64,000 nt of DNA from Epiperipatus broadwayi (taxonomy: Eukaryota; Onychophora; Udeonychophora; Euonychophora; Peripatidae), in assembly GCA_028023455.1 (NCBI GenBank), contig JAQFVV010006216.1, positions 685,001 through 749,000 of the forward strand, written 5' to 3'. The first letter of the stretch is position 1, and each line of letters begins with the position of its first letter. A program made the position numbers and the translations under genes. A model generated the notes under the pieces. The model saw only the letters and a program-made list of their open reading frames with translations, had not been told where the DNA came from and searched no databases. This document shows positions 54,240-64,000 of this stretch, piece after piece.

Positions 54240-55880
54240 AAATATATTTTGCAGTAACTATCTTTATATTTCCATCATTTTGGAATAACAGTTTAGAATA
54301 AGTTTTTAAAAAAATGTTTTATTTAAAAATAAACATTTTCTGCAACTCTTTTTTTAAATGATATACTTTCAATATATTGAAAGATTAAAAGTTTTTAACG
54401 TATTGCTTTACAGGTTTTAGATAAAGCTATCTTTTTCCAGTGAAATGCATTTTTGCTTTTAATTTCACGTAAATTTTTCTGTTTAATTCCTCATATAATG
54501 TCTGAAATATTAATCTGACCAATAAAACATTTTTCTTCATTAACAATTTTAAAAATATATTTTCATTTAAGGATTGTACTTCCAGCCTTTTTTTACACAG
54601 GTAGATAATTACTCTTGGTAAGAATTTCATCGTTATTGCCACATTAAAATTAAATTTCGATAAAACACTTAGTAGGGAATTTTAATTACTCAACAGTGCA
54701 TAATTTAAACTGAATAAATTTATAGTTTTTAATACTCTCTTTTTTTAAAAAAATAATTTAATTAGTAAATTATATAATACTTTACTATTTTAAAAAAAAA
54801 CTAAATTAAGAGAGTTACTTTAAAACAAATTGACTTCTAAAGCACAGAATTGACTGATAAAAAGCACAGCTAAGCTCTTTTAAATGCAGAGAGAAACAAG
54901 TGAGCATCTGTTTATACTAAAATAAATTGGTGATTGAATTGGCTGATTAGATTTTCATCTGATGATCTGATTTATGTATCCAGCCAAAAATTGCACAATT
55001 AAAATTAAAAATAAAATTCTATGACTCACCTTTTTAAAATATTATTTAAAAATATTAATTCCAAATTAATTTTATACTTTATTTAAACCAACTAAATAAT
55101 TTAAAATAACTTTTAAAAATAATATTTTATTAATTTATTCAACATTTACTTTTAATGTATCTATTTTTCTAAACAAAAAAAATCTAATTTTTTGTTAACT
55201 ATATTCGTTTTACAACCTAATTAAATATTTTATAATAGCTAATTTTTATATTTTAGCTTGTGGTAGACAAATAAACATTTTCAATTCTATAGTACAATTT
55301 TAAAGCAATTTTGAAACTTTATTAACAAGAAAACTTGTAAGCACACATGTATGAATATTTACATGTCACATGATTTAAAATTCAGACAATCTGTATCCAA
55401 TTCTGTCTGGAAATAAAAATAAATGTTTAATTGCAAACATATTATATTAAAGAATAATGATATAAAAATATAATTTAGAATAATAATTTTGTTACTATAA
55501 AACTAAATACATATTTCTCCACCACAAATACTACATTTTTAACTAAATAATTTTTAATACAACTATTAAATATATATATTTTTTTTATTTTAAAGTATAC
55601 TATTTATTTAATTGTAGGTTATTACTTTTAAAATTCAGCTTTTAATACTTATTTAAAAGACTTATTAATACACTATTTTACTATTGCCAGTTTTTCCAAC
55701 CATATAAAATTACACCATTTAACTTTAATTAACTGTTTTTAATTTATTAGCATAGTTTTATGCATTAAATATTCTCATTTCACTTTAACTAAGCTTTTAA
55801 AAAGATTGTCAACATAACATAGTAACCATACCAATAGAATACATCTTTAATTTAATTTTTTTTAGAAAATTGACACAATA
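54240..55880 (-). repeat. Unidentified dispersed repeat, copy 2
   Basis: Same block order as 1-2790: the minus-strand frame at 54642-54427 (71 codons, including LYEELNRKIYVKLKAKMHF, resembling LYGKLKREVTCRQKNL of the first copy), the ACACATGTATG..CACATGATT block near 55342-55376, CCAGTTTTTCCAACCAT near 55687, and an end near TTTTTTTTAGAAAATTGA at 55858. The class is unknown. It could be the 5' part of a PLE, but I see no motif that proves it. Confidence 0.45.
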
Positions 55881-57129
55881 AAATATGCATGATGTTTTAA
55901 ATTATAATTGATAAGAGATCACTGGTATCTTTTATTAATTAGATGTCTATATATCTTCCTTTATAGAATTAGTTGTTTAATATACATTGCATATTATTCA
56001 AGATTGTAGTAAAAATGATACAATTTTTTTCATTGTTTATTATCTTCATGAAATTTTGTTACATTTTATTTTTATTACTTTTATTGTTTCTTTTCCATTT
56101 TTGTGATATATGTTTGTTTATGATTGTAAATTTTGGCAATGATAGTGATATACACAGAGAAAATAAAGAAACTATACAAAAATCCCTCTGGAAATACTAA
56201 TGATTAAAATGTATACAGATAAATCTGTATGTTAAAAAATGGGATTTATGATTTACAAATATGTATTTATTTATTTTATATGTCATGAACTGTTGATATT
56301 TATTTTAGATATCCACAGTACTTAGACATTTATTTATTTATTTATTTGAAACAATTATAAAATATTATAAAAGAAAACTTAAAAAAATTGATAGTTACAT
56401 TAACAATAGGATTTAGGCAATTATTATCTTATGAGCTGTCAAATTGGAAATACCATGGCAATGAATAACACAATAAAAATAGGGTGATCATGCTTGTAAT
56501 TGTTTTTTTTTTTAATTTTATAATTATTTTATCTGAAAGAAGATAATAACAAACTTTGCTATGATTACGTTTTTTTTTTCTTTTACCTAAATTAATTAAA
56601 GAAACTTTATCTTGAATAAATATATACTATAAAATGGCTGGGTAGAGAAGACTTGCCAACTAGGGATTGATTCCTTTTGTCCTATTTCTATCCAACTAAC
56701 TTCCACCTGACAAAAGTGGAAAATTGATAACAAGCATGCATCTGAAGGGAGAAAAGAAATTATTTTAAAAAATGAGTAGCCACCCCTATCATGAAAATAA
56801 AAATAAGAATTGTGATAGGGAAAATATCTCAAATAATTCTACTACTTCTGTTAGTTCATTTTAGCTTGACAAGTAAAAAGGATGTTTCAAAAAAGTGAAC
56901 TTTAATTATTTATAAAATTCAAGCATTCACCAATAAAAGATTACCTACTATGTTAATAGGATCCAAGCAAGGTGAAACTGAAACTCTTCTAATAACTGTC
57001 AATTTAAAATAATAGCAATGCTGATAAAAATGATTATATATATAAAATAATAAATTTAACAGTTTATAATTATTATAAACAATCCTTAAATCTGAAGAAG
57101 TACTTTTGATTAATTTCTTAAACCTGCCT
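55881..57129. other. No recognised gene
   Basis: Two frames of 75-78 codons (55973-56200 plus, 56596-56832 minus) have no known motif. The sequence is AT-rich. Confidence 0.4.
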
Positions 57130-59160
57130 CAACTGCCATTAAATTGAAAAGTAAAAAAAAAACAAAGCAAAAACAAATGTCATCAATTCAAATCCCACGA
57201 ATCTCATATTTTAATGTTAGCCACTTGTCTATTTATTAAATGCATTTTATTCCTATTTATAAAAATTACCTCCTTAATTTTTCTTTTATTATGGTTTCTC
57301 TCTTCATGAAGAATTTTCACATTTTCAAAATCAAATTTAAATTTATATTTACATGTTTTTTCGTGATCACAGAAAACTGACACAGATATTAAATCACCAT
57401 TATTTTTACTTTTTACATGCTCATATAACAATTCATGCTCTCTCAATCTCTTCTCAATACTTCACCTAGATTCACTTATATATGATAGCATACAATCACA
57501 AAAAATTTGATATATGACATTACTTTTCTGCTTGACTGGTATGACATCCTTAGAATTATTGGCTAATTTATTAATATTGTTTGAAATGTAGAATGAAACA
57601 TTAAACACATTCTTATATATACCCGTAAAAAATTTCACTTGTGGAATTGAAATAAATGGAATAAATATACATTGTTTACTATTAATCTTCATTTCCTTTA
57701 AACCATTATAACTTTTTTTAAATTGACATAAAATATTGCTTACTTGTTCCAATTTATAACCAACATCAAATAATTTCTTGGCAAATATCTCAATATTTTT
57801 CAGTTTATCACTTTGGTAATGACATAATTTTTCATTCCGAAACAAAGAAGATCTAAAACTTGCCATCTTATGCATCATTGGTACTTTTGATTTACAATTT
57901 ATATATCCCCTTTTTTGTAGTGGCTTAATTATTAATTTATAATTTAATATACTGTTATCTCTTGTAATAATTAAATCTAAATATTTAATATATTTTTGTC
58001 CTGTTCTTTTTCAATAGTCCATTTCAAGCCGTTTAACTTATTTATTTTTTCTGCAAGCAATTTTATAGTATTAGTATTTGCACAAACAAAAACATCATCC
58101 ACATATCTTTTGTAAATTTTAATATCTGCAAAAGTACACAAATTTAAAATACTACTCTCATATGTAGATAAAACAAAAGAAAGCAAAACTCTCCATACAG
58201 TATTACCACCCTGTGCCAACCAGAGTAACAATGAATACCAGAAGGCTTGTGCATAATATCCCTATCTAATGCCTACTCATCCAATATCCCTGGACTAGTT
58301 TCTGGCTTGTGGCCATTATCAGTGAGGAGCTTTGGATCTGAGAGCACTGCACCTAGATCTTAGGATCTAATGCAACCCTCCAGTACCCACCTTTTATCTC
58401 TACTTAACTACAAAACTATGAAAATGAAATTGAAAAACACAAAAATGTTTTCAATCTAAGCTCAATAGCTTATGGAGAGTTTTGCTTTGTTTATAAACAA
58501 ATATGTGCTAGTATAAGAGATAGTGATCATGTGATATACAAAACAAAATTGCAAACTTGTGCAACTATAGGCAGACCCATAGACCAACCTTTAGACATTT
58601 TATAAATTGACCCTCAAAAGATGCAACAATGTTATCCTTAAAAAAATTTAAAGAATCAACAATAAACTTTATCATATATTTACAAATATACTTTTATTTA
58701 TTAATGTATGTTCAATTATTTTTATGGATTTCATTCTGTCAATAGATCCATACATTTCTTTTCCATTCAATGAAGCAATAATATCAGTCCCATCAATCAC
58801 CAAAATTTTAATACTATTTACAAAGTCAAATGATGAAGCAATAGTATTTTTCCCAAACCCTAAAAAATCTTGTTAAATCTTACCAATATATTTACAAGTC
58901 TGATACTTGAAAGGAACCACCAAATTCTATGATAACTCACAAAGGATTACCTTTTCTATGTAATTTTATATTTTCAAAAACACGAAGATATACAGCACAA
59001 GAAGGATATATCATATAATATGCATTATTACTTAAAGCTTTATTTTTAGCATTTTTTAAAATATTGTTAATAAATTTTATTCTTCGACCATCCATATTAT
59101 ATTCTTCAATCAAAAAGAACCCAAGTTTATTATTTTATTATAATTACAATTTTGTTTTAA
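57130..59160 (-). pseudogene. Penelope-like element, most complete copy (RT and GIY-YIG)
   Basis: From 59100 down on the minus strand, broken frames give the RT fingers (AYYMIYPSCAVYLRVFENIK), then IIASLNGKEMYGSIDRMKSI near 58780, the usual S-L-D-V-K..Y.S-I block in which the first catalytic Asp has become Asn. Motif C is intact: KIYKRYVDDVFVCANTNTIK near 58110. The next frame (57878-57462, 138 codons) is the thumb and linker, ending VIYQIFCDCMLSYISESR. A TGA then interrupts the GIY-YIG domain before SIEKRLREHELL (57446). The C-terminus is HEERNHNKRKIKEVIFINRN ending LINRQVANIKI. At least one frameshift separates RT from linker. The N-terminal part is missing or unrecognised, so it is a dead copy. 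Confidence 0.8.
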
Positions 59161-59168
59161 TTAACAGA

Positions 59169-59177
59169 CATTTATAT

Positions 59178-59213
<36 letters not shown>

Positions 59214-59222
59214 ATATAAATG

Positions 59223-59281
<59 letters not shown>
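59169..59281. repeat. (TA)n arrays, the first inside a palindrome
   Basis: CATTTATATGGA (59169-59180) and TCCATATAAATG (59211-59222) flank a TA run, and a second TA run spans 59226-59281. The arrays separate the 5' end of the PLE from the 3' end of the LINE. Confidence 0.92.
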
Positions 59282-59285
<4 letters not shown>

Positions 59286-59287
59286 CA

Positions 59288-60868
59288 TCAACCATGATCA
59301 ATCCACTGCAGGATGAAGTTCTCTCCAAGTTTAATCCATCTTCTCCGATCTTTAGTTTCTCTTCTCCACAACACCCCTGCACATTTTCTTAATTCATCCA
59401 TCCATCTCACATGTGGTCTCTTTCTGGGTCTTTTACAATCTCTTGGAATCCAGTTTAAAATTTCAATTGTCCATCTATTATCAACTCTTCTAGCAATATA
59501 TCCAGCCCAACTCCATTGCAATATTTTAATTTTTTCAATAAGGTCAGTAACACCTGTTTGTTGTCTTACCCATACATTGTGTTTTCAATCTCTTCTTGTT
59601 ACTCCCAACATACACCTCTCCATACTCTTTTCAGTGGTCTGAAGTATCTGTATTGCTCTTCTATTAAGTGTCCAAGTCTGAGATCCATAAGTAAGAACTG
59701 GTAAAACACATTTGTTAAAAACCATCCTTTTCAAACACATAGGCATATTTCCTTTTAGTATCAAATTATTTCTAACAAAAGCACTCCAACCAAGTTTAAT
59801 TCTATGATTAATTTCATCCATTATGTTTCCATCTGTATTAATAATCTGACCAAGGTAATTGTAACTGTTAACTTCTTCTAATTCTTCATAATCAATATTT
59901 ATTTTCATATTTTGAGCAAATTGATTAAACATTACTTTAGACTTTTTAACATTTATTTTTAGTCCTACTTTTCTACTTTCATCTGCTAACTCCTGCAACA
60001 TTTCCTGCAGCTCTGAAGCATTATTTGCAAAAACAACTACATCATCTGCGAAATCTAAATGACTTAAATACTCTCCATTTACTTTCACTCCTTTAGTTTC
60101 CCATTTTAATCCACAGAATACTTCTTGCAGCACTGCTGTAAAGAGTTTTGGAGATATGGAGTCACCTTGTCTTACACCTTTCTCAATGTTGATTTTTCCA
60201 GTATCATTATGTAATCTAATTGTTGCTGTTGCATTTTTATAAATATTCTTTAAAATATGACAATATCCTGGATCTATACATTGATGATCCAATGCTTTAA
60301 TCACTGAAGAAATGTGTATAGAATCGAATGCCTTTTCATAATCTACAAATCCAAAACATAATGACAACTCATATTCGTTTGTGCTTTCTATGACTTCTCT
60401 CAATACCTGGATATGATCTATTGTACTAAAACTACTTTTAAATCCAGCTTGTTCTTTTGGTTGGTGGAAATCCAAAGTTCTCTGTAGACGAGTTGTAATT
60501 ATCTTGGTAAAAATTTTATATAAAACTGATAAAAGGCTGATAGGTCTGTAATTTCTAATATCTTCTTTATCACCTTTTTTAAATATTAATATTATTACTG
60601 CATTCTTCCAATCTTCCAGTACATCTTTATCATTTAGACATTTGGTATATAACTTTGCTAAAATTGTTTCTATTTCTTCACCTGCTTCTTTTAATATATC
60701 AATTATAATTCCATCATTTCCTGGAGCCTTTCCTTTCTTCATACACTTAATTGCATGTCTCACTTCTTCATTTAAAATTCTGGGCAATTCGGAAGATGTA
60801 ATAGATATAGGAGCTACTTGTTCTTTATTACTATATAATTCTTGATAAAAATCTTCTACCAATTTCAT
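59288..60868 (-). pseudogene. LINE reverse transcriptase and C-terminal domain
   Basis: The 427-codon frame runs from MKLVEDFYQELYSNKEQ to VTRRD. It carries all RT blocks: KGKAPGNDGI near residue 45, NYRPISLLSVLYKIF near 106, QAGF near 138, FVDYEKAFDSI (motif A) near 173, GVRQGDSISPKLF (motif B) near 230, and LDFADDVVVFANN (motif C, both aspartates present) near 270. One TGA (59585) interrupts the same frame, which then continues for 99 codons to 59288. These include WSWAGYIARRVDNRWTIEIL and RPHVRWMDELRKCAGVLW, the W.GH..R..D.RWT..R..RW.D pattern typical of RTE-like LINE C-termini. The RT core itself is intact. The catalytic role is target-primed reverse transcription. Confidence 0.85.
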
Positions 60869-61103
60869 GATGTCATCTCTCTTTTTAGTAATAATTCCAT
60901 CTTTTTTTCCTTATTGCAGATATAAATTTCCTACCAATACCAAAATGTTGTTTAACATTTTTGAGACTTTTATTTTCTTCTACAGCTTTCCTTGCTATTT
61001 CACAATTATACTTTCTTATATCATTTTCAACTTTTTTCCATACCATTTTACAAAATTCGAGATATTCAATTCTTTTTAATACATCATTTTTGTATATCTT
61101 CAT
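60869..61103 (-). pseudogene. LINE connector between endonuclease and RT
   Basis: A basic stretch (RIEYLEFCKMVWKKVENDIR, then EENKSLKNVKQHFGIGRKFI) joins the two domains but lies in a different frame from both. The shift back into the RT frame falls at an A-run: AIRKK continues as RWNYY in this frame, while KKDGIITKKRDDIMKLVEDF is open in the RT frame. Confidence 0.65.
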
Positions 61104-62212
61104 ATTCCTTTTTTCTTCATAAATTCTTTAGTCTCAGTAGAAATTTTATTAGTCAATTGCTGTTTTTTTCTATCAGCTATGTTTGTTGCAGTTTTTAAAA
61201 GTGTATCAGTTATTTTCATATTAATTTCATTCAAATCTGAATCATGTTCAAAATATCCTAACACTTGAAACCTATTTGTAAGTTTTAATTTAAATTCATT
61301 AGAATGTTTCTGAAAATTAGGAATATCAACTGTAAATATTGTTTTTCTTAATAATTTTTGTCTCTCTAGTTTTACATTAACACGTAACTTACACCTTACT
61401 AATCGATGATCACTTCCTGTGTTAAATTTATTAAGAACATTACAATCTTGAAATATGTATTTTCTGTTAGTCAAAATATAATCCAATTCTGCTGTACCTT
61501 CATTTGGATGCTTCCATGTCCATTTCCTTTTAACATTTTTCTCAAAAAATGAATTCATAATATAAAGTTTTTCTTTTTCTGCAAACTCCACAAGTCTATG
61601 TCCTCTCTCATTTCTATTACCACAACCAAAATTACCTGCAGCAATTTCATCTTTCATTTGTCTACCAATTCTAGTATTAAAGTCTCCCATAACAATTTTA
61701 AAATGTTGTTTACTCTGATCAAAAGCCTTTTGTACATCCATATAAACATCTTCTACTACTTCATCACTATGAGAACTTGTTGGGGCATAAACCTAAATTA
61801 TCTGCATTTGGTATCTGCTATTAAGTTGTATAACTAATCTTGCCACTCTGTCCGATACACCATCAATCTCCACAATATTGTTCTTTCACTTTTTATTTAT
61901 AATGAATCCTACTCCACTTGTATTTCCAATATGTGTGCCTTTATAATAGAATATATGTCCACTTTTTAAATCAATTGTTTCTTCTCCTTTTTTTCTAACT
62001 TCACAAAGTCCAATAATGTCCCATTTAATATAAGACAGTTCTTCTTCTAATTCTTGCAATCTTCCTTCACTTGAAAGTGATCTGCAGTTGTAAGTACCTA
62101 AATAAAAAGTCGTCATCAAATGGCAGCCTGGGTCCACAATCAGGGGTTTCTTAGCACCCTCCGCCTTCGCACACCAACTGCTGCCTTGGTTGGTGACTTT
62201 AATGTGAGTATT
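61100..62212 (-). pseudogene. LINE AP-like endonuclease domain
   Basis: Open from about 62212 (VTNQGSSWCAKAEGAKKPLI) with an ATG at 62116. Motifs in order: LGTYNCRSLSSEGRLQELEE (N-terminal Asn), IIGLCEVRKKGEETI (the metal-binding E), VYAPTSSHSDE, VMGDFNTRIG (GDFN), RKWTWKHPNEGTAELDYIL, and FNTGSDHRLVRCKL (SDH). All catalytic residues of the exonuclease-endonuclease-phosphatase fold are present. Two stops in the same frame (after INKK at 61886-61888 and before VYAPT at 61793-61795) abolish it. The domain nicks the target DNA to start integration. Confidence 0.8.

Positions 62213-63313
<1,101 letters not shown>

Positions 63314-63377
<64 letters not shown>
63314..63377. repeat. (TA)n microsatellite
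   Basis: About 64 bases of TA adjoining the 3' end of a minus-strand PLE, as at 18188-18256. Confidence 0.95.
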
Positions 63378-63379
<2 letters not shown>

Positions 63380-64000
63380 AAACTACTTCAAATCCAAAAT
63401 TAAACCAGACCAGCATAAAAATAATATAAAACACAACCGAAGGTTTTACTGCTACAAGCAGACTTTTCAAGTGTAAAGAACTACAAAAACTACACAATAT
63501 ATATAATATTAAAACTACCCACAAATCCATTCACTTCCCATCCACCCTTAATATTAAAAGAACTCTTAAATAAGTTAATTGCTTCAGAATAATAAATTTT
63601 CAATAATAAAGACTCTTTAATTCTTCTGTTGATTTCATTTCTCTCAAAGAAGACCACCTTAGCTTCATCAAAATCAATAGTGTGGCCTGTATCTTTTCCT
63701 GGACATACAAAGCAGAACTAAGATATCTATTTTTAACTCTACTTTTATGAACCTTTATTCTTTCATTTAAACTCAAACTGCTCTGACCTACGTAAACTTT
63801 CTTACAAATAAACAAGGGATAAAATATACTACACCAGGAATAGTCTTTCTATCAAAAACTTATTTTGTATTATTTAATAAATTATTCAATGTAACATCCC
63901 TTTTCCAAGCAATTTTCTTTTTTCCAAACAATTTACTATTTCTACACACAATTTTATAAGAAGACAATTTAAATGGCAAAGAAATAAAATCATATTTTTC
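63378..64000 (-). pseudogene. Penelope-like element 3' part, running off the window
   Basis: 63378-63720 is a close copy of the palindrome arm at 18257-18603. Beyond it the minus strand adds the catalytic half: CKKVYVGQSSLSLNERIKVH then KSRVKNRYLSSALYV (GIY-YIG core with Y-V-G-Q-S and the conserved R and H), preceded by the linker. A frameshift lies near 63697, where YVQEKIQATLLI replaces the YVHEKDTGHTIDF of the 18-kb copy. The element continues beyond the right edge, where RT would be expected. Confidence 0.75.

Larger units (their letters stand above)
59288..62212 (-). mobile_element. RTE-like non-LTR retrotransposon, near full length but broken
   Basis: A single minus-strand unit has an AP-type endonuclease domain (62.2-61.1 kb), a connector (61.1-60.9), a reverse transcriptase (60.87-59.6) and a conserved C-terminal block (59.52-59.29). 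The same layout is found in RTE-clade elements, including those annotated in animals as craniofacial development protein 2-like. Visible breaks are two stops in the endonuclease (TGA at 61886, TAG at 61793), one stop before the C-terminal block (TGA at 59585), and two frameshifts (near 61103 and at an A-run near 60907). The 3' side ends TTGATGATTTTATATA in the TA array; RTE elements commonly end in short tandem repeats instead of poly-A. Confidence 0.8.

Noticed and set aside
59313-59704. Plus-strand frames over the LINE 3' part
   Set aside because: They are antisense shadows of the RT and C-terminal domain.

Overview
This is eukaryotic, almost certainly animal, DNA that is very AT-rich and built mainly of retroelements and microsatellites. 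I recognise no host protein gene, no functional RNA gene and no CRISPR array. The retroelement mix is Penelope-like elements (PLEs) with a GIY-YIG endonuclease, an RTE-like LINE, and Ty3/Gypsy-type LTR elements. Together with long (TA)n and (ATT)n arrays this fits an invertebrate such as a mollusc, chelicerate or cnidarian, but the sequence alone does not decide which. Nearly every open reading frame over 60 codons is a microsatellite translation, an antisense shadow or a piece of a decayed retroelement.

Layout. 1-2.8 kb: copy of an unidentified minus-strand repeat, seen again at 54.2-55.9 kb. 2.8-5.1 kb: a solo LTR inside a (TA)n tract. 5.1-7.4 kb: three PLE fragments, two of them inverted. 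10.6-10.8 kb: MITE-like inverted repeat. 10.86-15.66 kb: two near-identical 2.1-kb LTRs in inverted (tail-to-tail) orientation around 0.6 kb of internal leader. 16.8-19 kb: PLE fragments, including a near-perfect PLE palindrome. 21-29.6 kb: a minus-strand LTR retrotransposon with both LTRs, a decayed gag, no visible pol and a nested solo LTR, flanked by two head-to-head PLE pieces. 29.65-31.95 kb: decayed minus-strand Ty3/Gypsy gag-protease-RT-RNase H. 32.1-33.2 kb: a local duplication. 36.5 kb: a SINE-like element. 42.05-43.46 kb: another solo LTR. 45-46.2 kb: 346-bp repeat array with one flipped unit. 51.7-52.1, 57.1-59.2 and 63.4-64 kb: PLEs. 59.3-62.2 kb: nearly complete but broken RTE-like LINE.

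The most coherent pattern is a set of six LTRs whose ends read ATTG...(C/T)AAT rather than only TG...CA. Each begins with a short terminal inverted repeat that forms a hairpin in the first 25-40 bases, and each is inserted into or beside (TA)n. In the best copy the AAT end is followed directly by a TGG-type primer binding site, which fixes the boundary. PLE 3' ends and the LINE 3' end also often abut (TA)n, and three (TA)n tracts sit at the centre of short palindromes. Retroelements and TA microsatellites are therefore closely entangled across the window. No functional transposition gene appears intact.
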